A stretch of 51,363 bases of DNA from SZUA-521 sp041738285 (GTDB lineage Bacteria; Pseudomonadota; Gammaproteobacteria; Pseudomonadales; Azotimanducaceae). The position numbers and the translations under genes were made by a program. Below the pieces are notes generated by a model, which worked only from the letters and a program-made list of their open reading frames with translations, did not search any database and was not told the DNA's origin. Positions 1-8,504 of the stretch are shown in pieces; the first letter of the stretch is position 1; each line of letters opens with the position of its first letter. The DNA lies in the NCBI GenBank assembly GCA_041738285.1, contig JBGSQB010000073.1:1-51363 (forward strand). Direction: 5' to 3'.

Positions 1-630
1 GCCGAACTCGATGCGATTGGCGCACGGCTGCTGACCCGGCGCGGCGCCCGCTCGGCGCCGCAACTCATGTACAACTTTCCGGGCGCAACCTGCATCAGCG
101 TCAATGAGGAAGCGGCGCACGGCATACCCGGTGCGCGCGTACTTGCGCCAGGTGACATGATCAATATCGATGTGTCGGCGGAACTCGATGGGTACGTCGC
201 CGACATGGGCGAATCCTTCGTGCTGCCACCGATCGCGCCGGAGCGTGCGCTGATCTGTCGGGCGGTGAAGACCGCCGTGCGTAAGGCGACGCGCATGATC
301 AGTGCCGGATGCTCGCTGAACGTGATTGGCGAGACGGTCTCCGGCGTCGCCGACCGTCACGGCTACCGCATCATCGAGAATCTGGCGAGTCACGGCGTTG
401 GGCGCAGTCTGCACGAGCCGCCGAGTTATGTGCCGAGCCACAACCCTAAGGAGCGGCGGCGGCTCGCAGAAGGCATGGTGCTCACGATCGAGCCATTCTT
501 TACCACCGGTGCCGCGACCGTAGACGAGGGCGACGACGGCTGGACGCTGTCGGTCGCGAAAGGCGCCCTGGTTGCCCAATTCGAACAAACCGTCATCGTG
601 AGCGGCGGCGCCGCCATTGTCGTCACGTAG
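1..630 (+). CDS. map: Type I methionine aminopeptidase (5' truncated by window edge)
   Basis: Removes the initiator methionine from nascent proteins as a cytosolic dinuclear-metal M24 peptidase. The frame is open from base 1 with no start, so the N-terminus lies outside the window. All family metal ligands can be placed: the two aspartates of NIDVSAELDGYVAD (11 residues apart, as in E. coli MetAP), the His of SHGVG, the Glu of TIEP and the Glu of QFEQT. The substrate-positioning His is in AHGIP. The segment after the second Asp reads ADMGESF rather than the GDTSKMF typical of E. coli Map, so this is a divergent type I enzyme. A housekeeping copy may exist elsewhere. The next gene follows 25 bp downstream on the same strand. 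Confidence 0.9.
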   Translation, partial: AELDAIGARLLTRRGARSAPQLMYNFPGATCISVNEEAAHGIPGARVLAPGDMINIDVSAELDGYVADMGESFVLPPIAPERALICRAVKTAVRKATRMISAGCSLNVIGETVSGVADRHGYRIIENLASHGVGRSLHEPPSYVPSHNPKERRRLAEGMVLTIEPFFTTGAATVDEGDDGWTLSVAKGALVAQFEQTVIVSGGAAIVVT

Positions 631-655
631 CGGTTCACGCAACAAGGAAGTTTCA

Positions 656-1246
656 ATGAAGACGATCGCAAGAAGTCTGGTCATCGCCATGCTGTGTTAT
701 CTGCCGCAGGCGCACGCCATTCTGGAAGGTGTGTCCTACTCGGCAACGCGGGTGATGCGTATCGACGGCACCGAGTTCGTGACCCGGGTGAATCACGCGC
801 CGCACATGGAGCGCATCTCGGGCGTCATCGGCGGGCTCGAGCTGACACTCATACTGCGCAGCGATCGCAATGTGGTCTGGCAGCTGATTCCGTTCATGAG
901 TATGTACGGCGAAGCGGATATTTCGGAGATGGATACGCCGGACAATATCCAGATTCTAAGCCGCGAAGAGGTCGGCAACGAACGCATCAACGATGAGGTG
1001 GTGATCAAGTATCGCGCGGAATTCCTCACCCGCGGCGGCACGCGGCACGCGGGCTTCTATTGGGAAAACCCAGCCGGCGTGCACGTGCGCAGCGAGTTCC
1101 CGTTCATCGGCCGCGACGGTACCGAAAAGAAGGTCGAACTCGAACTGCGCGACCTGCAGGTGGGCGCGCAGCCGACGACCCTGTTCGAGGTGCCCGCGGG
1201 ATTCACCAAGATCGACGTCGACCTGGCGAGTCTGTTGCCGATTTGA
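656..1246 (+). CDS. Secreted protein of unknown function, possible LolA/DUF4412-like fold
   Basis: The 196-residue product begins with a classical signal peptide (MKTIARSLVIAMLCYLPQAHA, 21 residues, cleavage after AHA), so it is exported to the periplasm. The ATG at 656 was chosen because AAGGAAG (644-650) stands 5 nt upstream and because it starts the signal peptide; a longer frame from 617 has neither. The mature part is rich in beta-type alternation, and the stretch around VVWQLIPFMSMYGEADI and the ending LFEVPAGFTKID recall the LolA-like DUF4412 group of periplasmic lipid-binding folds. That resemblance is weak and by eye. It may be co-transcribed with the aminopeptidase gene. No catalytic motif is visible. 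Confidence 0.75.
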   Translation: MKTIARSLVIAMLCYLPQAHAILEGVSYSATRVMRIDGTEFVTRVNHAPHMERISGVIGGLELTLILRSDRNVVWQLIPFMSMYGEADISEMDTPDNIQILSREEVGNERINDEVVIKYRAEFLTRGGTRHAGFYWENPAGVHVRSEFPFIGRDGTEKKVELELRDLQVGAQPTTLFEVPAGFTKIDVDLASLLPI

Positions 1247-1250
1247 GGGG

Positions 1251-1284
1251 AAAGAAATAGGTCAACTGTCCCCTATTTCCCTCA
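1251..1284. repeat. Dispersed palindromic repeat, copy 1
   Basis: The core AAATAGGTCAACTGTCCCC occupies 1255-1273. With the following bases it folds into a short hairpin, AAATAGG (1255-1261) pairing with CCTATTT (1272-1278). It lies between two convergent genes and reaches the stop codon of the flavoprotein gene (TGA at 1284-1282, minus strand), so it could act as a bidirectional transcription end. The same core recurs at 14788-14861 and 48064-48139. Confidence 0.75.
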
Positions 1285-2499
1285 TCCCGCCATCAACTCC
1301 TTCATCGACACATCGGGATCGGCGATCCGCTTGGGGTCGAGCCGCGTGCGAGCCGCCACCATCTGCCGGCACGCCATGAACTCTTTGGGGCTGTTCACGG
1401 CATCGACCGCCACCAGCACGCCGTCTTTCAGATAGAACGTCGCAAAGGCGTTGGCGGCCGGATCGCCGCGCACGACGGCGGTGTCACCGTCCGACGAGAA
1501 TCCGACCATCTGCAGTTTCAGTTCGTACTGATCCGACCAGAACCACGGAATGGCGGCGTAGGTGACATCGCCGCCGAGCATGTTGGTGGCTGCGGCGCGC
1601 GCCTGATCCAGCGCATTTGGAACGCTCTCGAGCCGCAATCGGCGGCCGAGCAGGGCGTTCGGATGATTGGTGCAGTCACCTGCGGCATAGATGTCCGCAT
1701 CCGACGTGCGGCAATGATCATCGACCACCACGCCGTTGTCGCAGGTGAGGCCCGCCGCGGCAGCGATTTCCACATTGGGAATGATGCCGATGCCAACAAT
1801 CACCACATCGGCGGGCACGTCGGCAGCGCCCTCGACTTTGACCCCGGTTACCGAGCCGGTGCCGCTGAATCCGGTGACCCGCGCGCTGGTGCGCAGTTTC
1901 ACACCTCGGCCGGTATGCAGCGCGTCGTAGTAGGCACTCATCGCTTCCGTAGTGACGCGCTTGAGAATGCGGTCCTCCATTTCGAGCACCGTGACATCGA
2001 CGCCCGACTTCACGGCGACCGCAGCCACTTCCAGACCGATGTAGCCGCCGCCGACAATGACGAGCCGCTTGCCCGGCGCGAGCGCGGCGCGAATCGCATC
2101 GACGTCCGCGATCGAGCGCAGATAGTGAATGCCGGCAAGGTCACTACCGGCAATCGTGAGCTTGCGCGCGCGACCGCCGGTCGCGATCAGGAGCTTGCTG
2201 TATCCGATCGTCTCACCCGAATCGGTGGTGACGGTGTGCCTCTTGGGATCGATGGCATCGACGTGCGTGCGTAGCTTGAGCGTCACGTTGCGGTCGGCGT
2301 AGAACTTTTCGGGGCGCAGATACACCTTATCGAGTCCGTGTTCACCGGACAGGTACTGCTTCGACAGCGGCGGGCGCTGGTAGGGCACGTGCGGCTCATC
2401 ACCAATGAGCACGATGTCGCCCTCGTACTTTTCTTGGCGCAGACTCGCAACTGCCTGACCGGCGGCGTGGCCGGCTCCGATGATGACAATGGGCTTCAC
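1282..2499 (-). CDS. NAD(P)H-dependent ferredoxin reductase, putidaredoxin/rhodocoxin reductase family
   Basis: A 405-residue FAD flavoprotein that passes electrons from NAD(P)H to a [2Fe-2S] ferredoxin. It has an N-terminal FAD dinucleotide fold (IVIIGAGHAAG), the conserved YQRPPLSK segment, a second Rossmann motif for the nicotinamide cofactor (LVIVGGGYIGLEVA) and the FAD-binding IYAAGDCT near the C-terminus. The GTG at 2499 is preferred: AGGAG (2510-2506) lies 6 nt upstream and the protein then starts MKPIVIIGAG, as is usual in the family. An in-frame ATG at 2523 has no ribosome site. It is divergent from the FMN dehydrogenase gene across about 80 bp. The adrenodoxin-type ferredoxin at 47735-48055 is a plausible partner. 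Confidence 0.92.
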   Translation of the reverse strand: MKPIVIIGAGHAAGQAVASLRQEKYEGDIVLIGDEPHVPYQRPPLSKQYLSGEHGLDKVYLRPEKFYADRNVTLKLRTHVDAIDPKRHTVTTDSGETIGYSKLLIATGGRARKLTIAGSDLAGIHYLRSIADVDAIRAALAPGKRLVIVGGGYIGLEVAAVAVKSGVDVTVLEMEDRILKRVTTEAMSAYYDALHTGRGVKLRTSARVTGFSGTGSVTGVKVEGAADVPADVVIVGIGIIPNVEIAAAAGLTCDNGVVVDDHCRTSDADIYAAGDCTNHPNALLGRRLRLESVPNALDQARAAATNMLGGDVTYAAIPWFWSDQYELKLQMVGFSSDGDTAVVRGDPAANAFATFYLKDGVLVAVDAVNSPKEFMACRQMVAARTRLDPKRIADPDVSMKELMAG

Positions 2500-2579
2500 A
2501 TCGATCTCCTGCTGGTCCCCCATTCTAACGACCCGCAAAAACTGCGTGCTACCATCTTCGCGTCATCGGGGAGTGGGCT

Positions 2580-3653
2580 ATGAAGGAGTTCCGGACGCTG
2601 CAGGAAATGGTAGTTGCCGCGCGTACCAATCTATCGCGCAACAATTGGGATTATCTGATCGGCGCGGCCGAAACCGAGACCACGATGAAGCGCAATCGAG
2701 CCAGCCTCGATGCACTCGCCTTTCGGCCGCGGGTGTTGAACGACGTCTCTCAGGTGCGCGCACACACCGAATTCATGGGTCAGAGCCTGCGATTACCGGT
2801 GCTGCTGCCGCCGATTGGATCGATCCAGGTATTCGAGGCCGGTGGAGGCGCATCAGTTGCCGAAGCGGCGGATGCGTTCGGCGCCATGATGATGTTGAGC
2901 TCCGTGTGCACACCCGGTTTCGAGACGGTCGCAAAGGTCGGCGCGGCGCCTAAGGTGTTTCAGCTCTACCTGCTCGGCGACCAGGCCTGGATGGACGATC
3001 ACATCGCCCGCGCGATCGAAGCCGGATTCGTTGGGTTCTGTCTGACGGTGGACACCGCGGTGTACAGCCGCCGCGAGCGAGACGTGCTGAAGCGCTATGT
3101 GCCTGCTTCCGGCAGGCAGGCGGGCACGATGGACTTCGGCTTCCAGGCCAAGATGACCTGGGAGACCGTCGCCCACATCAAGCAGGAATTCGACGTGCCT
3201 TTGTGGCTCAAAGGAATCAACACGGCGGCTGATGCCAACCGCGCGGTGGCGGCCGGCGCCGACGTGATCTACGTGTCCAATCATGGTGGTCGTCAGCTCG
3301 ATCACGGTCGCGGCGGAATGGACGCCTTGCCCGAAGTGGTGGCAGCCGTTGCGCGCCGCGTACCGGTCGTGGTCGATGGCGGGTTCATGCGCGGCACCGA
3401 TGTGATCAAGGGCCTATGCGCGGGGGCGAATCTGGTTGGCATGGGACGCTTCGAAGCGCTGGCGATGGCGGCAGGCGGTGCGCCAGCACTCATTCGTGCG
3501 CTCGAGATCCTCGAACTCGAGATTCGCACCAGTATGGCGTTGTTGGGGGTCGCGAACCTCGCCGATCTCGGGCCGGATCTGATGCAGGCGGCCGCTGCGG
3601 TCAGTGATGCGCATGTGCTGTCGGCGCTGCCGCTGCTCGACGAGGGGTATTAA
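2580..3653 (+). CDS. FMN-dependent alpha-hydroxyacid dehydrogenase/oxidase
   Basis: A 357-residue TIM-barrel flavoenzyme of the L-lactate dehydrogenase/glycolate oxidase family, which oxidises L-2-hydroxy acids to 2-oxo acids with FMN. The diagnostic C-terminal signature SNHGGRQLD is present, with the presumed catalytic base at His235. It is followed by the phosphate-binding stretch (VVVDGGFMRGTD, GMGRFEALA). The N-terminal segment with NNWDYL and DALAFRPRVL is also typical. The substrate cannot be read from sequence. The start ATG follows GGGAGTGGGCT. The stop codon overlaps the convergent acyl-CoA ligase stop by 4 bp, leaving no room for a separate terminator. It is divergent from the ferredoxin reductase gene and may share its promoter region. 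Confidence 0.9.
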   Translation: MKEFRTLQEMVVAARTNLSRNNWDYLIGAAETETTMKRNRASLDALAFRPRVLNDVSQVRAHTEFMGQSLRLPVLLPPIGSIQVFEAGGGASVAEAADAFGAMMMLSSVCTPGFETVAKVGAAPKVFQLYLLGDQAWMDDHIARAIEAGFVGFCLTVDTAVYSRRERDVLKRYVPASGRQAGTMDFGFQAKMTWETVAHIKQEFDVPLWLKGINTAADANRAVAAGADVIYVSNHGGRQLDHGRGGMDALPEVVAAVARRVPVVVDGGFMRGTDVIKGLCAGANLVGMGRFEALAMAAGGAPALIRALEILELEIRTSMALLGVANLADLGPDLMQAAAAVSDAHVLSALPLLDEGY

Positions 3654-5155
3654 TCTCGCCCTTTGATCTGGCGGCGATACAACTTGCCGGTGTCGTGGCG
3701 CGGAAGCTTGTCGTGAAACGCGACTTCGCGTGGACATTTCAGGTGCGCAAGTCGGGCGCGACAGAAATCGATGAGTTCCTGCGCTGTGGCATCTGCGTCT
3801 TCGCTCAACTCAATCGCCGCGCAAACGCGCTCGCCAAACTCCTCATCGGGTGATCCGAACACGGCCGCGTCGGCAACGCACGGGTGCTCGAGCAGAACAT
3901 TCTCGACCTCCTGCGGATACACGTTCACGCCGCCCGTGATGATCATGTTGCCGGCCCGGTCAGTCAGATACAGATAGCCTTCGGTGTCGACGTAACCGAT
4001 GTCGCCGAGGGTCGAATAGCCCTGGCGACTGCGCGAGCGTTGGGTCTTGTCGGGGTCTTTGTAGTACTCGAACTGCGGACCGCCGCCGAAGAACACGCGA
4101 CCTGTGCAGCCTGCCGGTAGTTCCTCGTCGTGGTCATCGAGAATGTGCAGCTCACCGAGAATCGCGCGGCCCACTGATCCCTTGTGCGCGCGCCACTGCG
4201 ACGGCGTGATCGCAGTCTGACCGTTGCCTTCGGTGCCGGAGTAGTACTCGTAGATGACGTCGCCCCACCAGTCGAGCATCGCCTCCTTGATCGCAATCGG
4301 ACACGGCGCTGCGGCATGGATTGCGTAGCGCTGACTCGACAGATCGTATGCGGCGCGCGCTTCCTGTGGCAGACGCAACAGGCGCACGAACATCGTCGGT
4401 ACCCATTGGCTATGGGTGACCCGATAGCGTTCGATCAGCGCAAGCGATGTCGCAGCATCGAACTTGTCCATCACGATGCTGGTGCCGCCGCAGCGGAGGG
4501 TCATGGCGTTGTAGCGCAACGGCGCGGAGTGATACAGCGGTGCGGCCGACAGGTACACCATGTCGGATTGGAAACCATGCAGGTCGATGCGGCGGCGGAA
4601 CAGTTCCGACACGGTGCCGAGCGCGGCGCCAGGTGCGGTATGACGCACGCCCTTGGGGCGTCCCGTGGTGCCGGAGGAGTACAGCATCTCGGCGCCTTCA
4701 CTGGCGTCGTCGATCAGCGTATCGGGCTGGGCTTGCAACGTGTCCCGCCAGTTGCGAAAGCGGGGCTGATCATCATCGAGTAGAAATCGTATCGACTGCG
4801 GAATCGAAAGCCCCGCGCGTTGGCCGAGCTGCGCGCGCGTGCTGATGAATGCCTTGGCATCGCAGTCGGACAGGATGTAGTTCACTTCGTCGGGCATGAA
4901 CTGCACGCTGATCGGCGTGTAGTAGAGCCCTGCGAGCTGGGCTGCCCAGAACACGGCGAGCGACTCGATGCGGTTCTCGCACAGAACAGCGATGCCGTCT
5001 CCGCGTACGAGACCTGCACGCCGCAGCGCGTGCGCGCCGCGGCGTGCATCGGACATCAACCGGCCGTAGGTCACGACCGCACCGCTGTCCGCCATGACAT
5101 AGGCGGCTTTGTTCGGCGTGCGCTGCGCAGTGTGCAGCGGGTGGAACAGACTCAG
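3650..5155 (-). CDS. Acyl-CoA synthetase (AMP-forming ligase), probable CTG start
   Basis: Activates a carboxylic acid to acyl-AMP and then acyl-CoA. ANL-superfamily motifs are in order: P-loop YSSGTTGRPKGV, YYSGTEG, the LGDIGY/LTDR hinge and the C-terminal catalytic lysine in RHDTGKLYRR. The first ATG (5095) would remove about 20 residues that look native: in-frame codons upstream read FHPLHTAQRTPNKAAYV, which fits the family N-terminus. A CTG at 5155 overlaps the upstream gene's stop as CTGA and has GAAGG (5166-5162) 6 nt upstream, so a CTG start by translational coupling is proposed, giving 501 residues. It forms an operon with the DUF1820 gene. The acid substrate is unknown. Confidence 0.9.
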   Translation of the reverse strand: MSLFHPLHTAQRTPNKAAYVMADSGAVVTYGRLMSDARRGAHALRRAGLVRGDGIAVLCENRIESLAVFWAAQLAGLYYTPISVQFMPDEVNYILSDCDAKAFISTRAQLGQRAGLSIPQSIRFLLDDDQPRFRNWRDTLQAQPDTLIDDASEGAEMLYSSGTTGRPKGVRHTAPGAALGTVSELFRRRIDLHGFQSDMVYLSAAPLYHSAPLRYNAMTLRCGGTSIVMDKFDAATSLALIERYRVTHSQWVPTMFVRLLRLPQEARAAYDLSSQRYAIHAAAPCPIAIKEAMLDWWGDVIYEYYSGTEGNGQTAITPSQWRAHKGSVGRAILGELHILDDHDEELPAGCTGRVFFGGGPQFEYYKDPDKTQRSRSRQGYSTLGDIGYVDTEGYLYLTDRAGNMIITGGVNVYPQEVENVLLEHPCVADAAVFGSPDEEFGERVCAAIELSEDADATAQELIDFCRARLAHLKCPREVAFHDKLPRHDTGKLYRRQIKGRD

Positions 5156-5490
5156 CTCTTGCCTTCGCCGCGCGGCATGGGCATCGGGAACGCGGTGACA
5201 TTGCTGCCACCTTTGCTTTCGGTGGCCTTGGCAACGCCTTCTTTCTCGACTTCATCGATGCGCACGATGGCGTGCATCGGTATGAAGCTGCGCTGAACGC
5301 CTTCGAATTCCGCCCGCAACCGGTCCTCGGACGGGTCGACGACGATTTTGGAGCGATCGCCGAACACGTAGTCCTCCACCTCGATGAATCCGTACAGATC
5401 GCTCTGATAGATCGCTTGGGCGTATACCTCGTAAATCTGCCCTTGGTTGTGGAACAGAATCTTGTACACGTGCTTCGGCTCGGCGGCCAT
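5152..5490 (-). CDS. DUF1820 family protein
   Basis: A 112-residue soluble protein matching the DUF1820 family, which is common in gammaproteobacteria and has no established biochemical role. The conserved core is around KHVYKILFHNQGQIYEVYA, FIEVEDYVFGD and SFIPMHAIVRIDEV; the tail is low-complexity and rich in Gly, Pro and Met. The start at 5490 was chosen because GGAGG lies 5-6 nt upstream; ATG codons further upstream lack one. It is the first gene of a two-gene operon, and its TGA overlaps the proposed CTG start of the acyl-CoA ligase. A promoter is visible at 5519-5546. Confidence 0.85.
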   Translation of the reverse strand: MAAEPKHVYKILFHNQGQIYEVYAQAIYQSDLYGFIEVEDYVFGDRSKIVVDPSEDRLRAEFEGVQRSFIPMHAIVRIDEVEKEGVAKATESKGGSNVTAFPMPMPRGEGKS

Positions 5491-5518
5491 GCGGCCCTCC
5501 AGTGGGTGCATGGGTGCA

Positions 5519-5546
5519 TATATAGGGCGCTGGCGCCGGAATGCAA
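5519..5546 (-). promoter_or_regulatory. Probable sigma-70 promoter for DUF1820/acyl-CoA ligase operon
   Basis: Read on the minus strand, TTGCAT (5546-5541) and TATATA (5524-5519) are separated by 16 nt, a plausible -35/-10 pair. It would start transcription about 20-25 nt before the DUF1820 start codon. The opposite strand leads into miaB, so the interval 5491-5631 is a divergent promoter region. Confidence 0.5.
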
Positions 5547-5631
5547 GCACAAGGCCTCAATCAGGGTCCCAAAATTGCCACTTCGGTGCCCGGTCGCGAT
5601 AATCGCCTCCCCCAGGAACCGCGCGCGACCC

Positions 5632-6963
5632 ATGCCCGGTAAGTTGTACATCGAGACCCAGGGCTGCCAGATGAACGAGTACGACTCGGCCCGCATGGTC
5701 GATCTGCTCGAGGCCAGTCATGGGATGACGACAACCGACAGCATCGAGGACGCGGACGTCATCTTGCTCAATACCTGCTCGATTCGGGAGAAAGCGCAGG
5801 AGAAGGTGTTTTCCCGGCTCGGGCGCTTCCGGCCGTTGAAGACCGCGCGGCCGGACCTATTGATCGGGGTCGGTGGATGCGTAGCGTCCCAGGAAGGGGA
5901 AGCGCTGCGCGTCCGGGCGCCCTATGTCGATCTCGTATTCGGGCCGCAGACCCTGCATCGATTGCCGGCGATGATCGATGCAGCCCGTCGCACGCCAGGT
6001 GCGGCGCAGGTGGATGTGCGTTTTCCGCAGATCGAGAAGTTCGATGCATTGCCCGCCCCGCGCGTGGATGGCCCAGCGGCATTGGTTTCGATCATCGAGG
6101 GCTGCAGCAAGTACTGCAGCTTCTGCGTGGTGCCCTACACGCGCGGTGAGGAAGTCAGCCGCCCCGTGGCCGATGTCATGGCCGAGGTCGTGCACCTCGC
6201 CCGCCGTGGCGTGCGTGAGATCACCTTTCTCGGCCAGAACGTCAATGCCTATCGCGGCGCAATCGAAGACGGCCACGCTGATCTTGCGGAGTTGCTCCGC
6301 TACGCCGCAGAAGTACCGGGGATCGAGCGGCTGCGATTCACCACCTCGCACCCGGTCGAGTTCAGCGATCGACTCATCGATGCATTTGCCGGTATTCCGC
6401 AACTGGTGAGCCACGTGCACCTGCCGGTGCAGTCCGGATCCGATCGAGTTCTCGCAGCCATGAAGCGCGGCCACACGGTGCTCGAGTACAAGTCGCGCAT
6501 TCGCAAACTGCGTGCCGCGCGCCCCGATATCGCCATCTCGTCCGACTTCATCGTCGGGTTCCCTGGGGAAACCGAGCGTGACTTCGAGGCCACCCTGAGC
6601 CTGATCAGCGACATCAATTTCGACACGTCTTTCAGCTTTCTATACAGCCCGCGGCCCGGCACGCCAGCGTCCGGTCTTGCCGATGACGTGCCGCTCGAGA
6701 CGAAGCGGCAGTGGCTGACCATCCTGCAGGACCGACTGCGTCAACAGGGCGATGCCATCAGTCGGGGGATGGTGGGGACCGTGCAGCGCGTGCTCGTCAC
6801 AGGTCCTGCCCGCAAGGATCCGGGCCAACTCGCCGGTCGCACCGAAAACAACCGCGTGGTCAATTTCGCGGCGCCGGACCACCGCCTGGTCGGGCAGTTT
6901 GCGCAGGTTCGCATCGAAGCGGCATTGACCAACACGCTGCTCGGCGAGTTGAGCCTGCATTGA
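5632..6963 (+). CDS. miaB: tRNA-2-methylthio-N6-dimethylallyladenosine synthase MiaB
   Basis: A radical-SAM methylthiotransferase that adds the 2-methylthio group to i6A37 of tRNAs. The 443-residue product shows the N-terminal UPF0004 domain with its cluster cysteines (C12, C49, C83), the radical-SAM CxxxCxxC at C158/C162/C165 and a C-terminal TRAM domain (LVTGPARKDPGQLAGRTENNRVVNF). The ATG at 5632 opens with the family start MPGKLYIETQGCQMNEYDS; the reading frame stays open upstream, but that part has no similarity to the family. It is the first gene of the conserved cluster that continues with ybeZ, ybeY, corC and lnt. Confidence 0.97.
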   Translation: MPGKLYIETQGCQMNEYDSARMVDLLEASHGMTTTDSIEDADVILLNTCSIREKAQEKVFSRLGRFRPLKTARPDLLIGVGGCVASQEGEALRVRAPYVDLVFGPQTLHRLPAMIDAARRTPGAAQVDVRFPQIEKFDALPAPRVDGPAALVSIIEGCSKYCSFCVVPYTRGEEVSRPVADVMAEVVHLARRGVREITFLGQNVNAYRGAIEDGHADLAELLRYAAEVPGIERLRFTTSHPVEFSDRLIDAFAGIPQLVSHVHLPVQSGSDRVLAAMKRGHTVLEYKSRIRKLRAARPDIAISSDFIVGFPGETERDFEATLSLISDINFDTSFSFLYSPRPGTPASGLADDVPLETKRQWLTILQDRLRQQGDAISRGMVGTVQRVLVTGPARKDPGQLAGRTENNRVVNFAAPDHRLVGQFAQVRIEAALTNTLLGELSLH

Positions 6964-7018
6964 CAGGTCGCGGAACCTCCATGATGCTTGGCCCCATGCC
7001 TCACCACCCGGCCGACTG

Positions 7019-8035
7019 TTGACTGAAAGCCCCCATCGCGTGGTCGCGCTCACCACGAGCGTCACGCTCGAACCCAACGACACCCGCCGCCTTGCCACCC
7101 TGTGCGGTCCGTTCGACCAGAACCTGAAGTTCATGGAAGCGCGTCTCGGCGTGCGCATTCGCAACCGCGGCAACGAGTTTCAGTTGTCAGGACCCGCTAA
7201 CCGGGTGCGATCCGCCGAGGCGGTGCTCGAACGGCTGTACCAGGACACCGCGAGCGACGAAGCGCTCGAGTCCGAGACCATTCATCTGTACCTGCAGGAA
7301 TCTGGCGTCGACGCGCTACTCGAGCCCGCGACGAGCGACGATGCGAACCTCATTCACACGCGCCGAAAGACGATCAAGCCGCGCGGCGCCAATCAACTCA
7401 CCTACGTGCGCGCAATCGCCGGCCAGGATGTGAACTTCGGCATTGGTCCTGCGGGGACGGGCAAGACATACCTCGCGGTCGCATGCGCCGTGTCCGCCCT
7501 CGAAAACCAGTCGGTCAGCCGGATCCTGCTGGTGCGACCTGCGGTTGAAGCAGGCGAAAAGCTCGGGTTCCTGCCCGGCGATCTTGCGCAGAAGATCGAT
7601 CCGTATCTGCGCCCGCTGTACGACGCGCTCTACGAGATGATGGGCGTGGAGCGCGTGCACAAGTACATCGAGCGCAATGTCATCGAGGTAGCACCGCTTG
7701 CCTACATGCGCGGTCGGACCCTCAATGGCGCATTCATCATTCTCGATGAAGCGCAGAACACAACCGTCGAACAGATGAAGATGTTCTTGACCCGCATTGG
7801 ATTTGGTTCCACCGCCGTGATTACTGGCGACATCACGCAGATCGACTTGCCGCGCGGCGTTCGTTCCGGTCTCGTGCACGTCGGTGGTGTGCTGGGCGGT
7901 ATCGAAGGCATCTCGTTTACACGATTCACTTCGAGAGACGTCGTCAGGCACCCGCTGGTGCAACGCATCGTGGAGGCGTACGCGCGCCACGACGAAGAGC
8001 ACGAGGGCGACACCCCTTCGAAGCATGGCAAATAG
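7019..8035 (+). CDS. ybeZ: PhoH-like ATPase YbeZ
   Basis: A cytosolic P-loop ATPase of the PhoH/YbeZ family, encoded beside YbeY and thought to act with it in RNA/ribosome metabolism. The 338-residue product has Walker A GPAGTGKTY, the conserved RPAVEAGEKLGFLPGDL, Walker B FIILDEAQN and the sensor segment ITGDITQIDLPRG. An N-terminal nucleic-acid-binding-like domain (about 1-100) begins VTLEPNDTRRLATLCGPFDQN, aligned with E. coli YbeZ. No ATG is available; TTG at 7019 (or GTG at 7040) must start it. The TTG overlaps the TGA of a 13-codon ATG frame (6981-7022), so translation may be coupled to that short frame. Confidence 0.95.
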   Translation: MTESPHRVVALTTSVTLEPNDTRRLATLCGPFDQNLKFMEARLGVRIRNRGNEFQLSGPANRVRSAEAVLERLYQDTASDEALESETIHLYLQESGVDALLEPATSDDANLIHTRRKTIKPRGANQLTYVRAIAGQDVNFGIGPAGTGKTYLAVACAVSALENQSVSRILLVRPAVEAGEKLGFLPGDLAQKIDPYLRPLYDALYEMMGVERVHKYIERNVIEVAPLAYMRGRTLNGAFIILDEAQNTTVEQMKMFLTRIGFGSTAVITGDITQIDLPRGVRSGLVHVGGVLGGIEGISFTRFTSRDVVRHPLVQRIVEAYARHDEEHEGDTPSKHGK

Positions 8036-8504
8036 CCCGGTCGACGTTCAGTACGCTGACGACTGTGATGCGGACGCGAGCCGGCTGCCGAACGCCGCAT
8101 CGATTCGGCAATGGGTACGCAGCGCGCTGACGTTCGCGGGCGCAAGCGGATCAGTTTCGATCCGGGTCATGGGCGATGACGAGATGAAGTCGCTCAATGG
8201 CGAATTCAGAGGCAAGCCCGGCACCACCAATGTGTTGTCCTTTCCGTCGGGAGAACCCCCGGGAAACAGTGGGTTCCTGGGTGACATAGCAATCTGCGCA
8301 CCCGTCGTGCTGCGTGAGGCGCTCGCCCAGGACAAGTCCTGCGAAGCACACTTTGCCCACCTCGTCATTCACGGCGTTCTGCACTTACTCGGGTATGATC
8401 ACGGCTCCGAAGCTGAGGCGCTCGTGATGGAAGGCAAAGAGGTGGAAATCCTCGCGCGAATGGGTGTGGATGATCCTTATGCAGAGCGCCGCGACCATGG
8501 TTGA
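8025..8504 (+). CDS. ybeY: Endoribonuclease YbeY (16S rRNA maturation)
   Basis: A single-strand-specific, zinc-dependent endoribonuclease involved in 16S rRNA 3'-end maturation and ribosome quality control. The 159-residue product carries the family zinc motif HGVLHLLGYDH and the conserved LNGEFRGKPGTTNVLSFP. The ATG at 8025 lies within the end of ybeZ (11-bp overlap), a normal arrangement for this pair. The C-terminus in turn overlaps the start of corC. An extension upstream of 8025 is only an out-of-frame shadow of ybeZ. Confidence 0.95.
   Translation: MANSPVDVQYADDCDADASRLPNAASIRQWVRSALTFAGASGSVSIRVMGDDEMKSLNGEFRGKPGTTNVLSFPSGEPPGNSGFLGDIAICAPVVLREALAQDKSCEAHFAHLVIHGVLHLLGYDHGSEAEALVMEGKEVEILARMGVDDPYAERRDHG

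Noticed and set aside
5272..5631. N-terminal extension of MiaB from an upstream in-frame start
   Set aside because: The added part is antisense to the DUF1820 gene and unlike MiaB; the family N-terminus begins at 5632.
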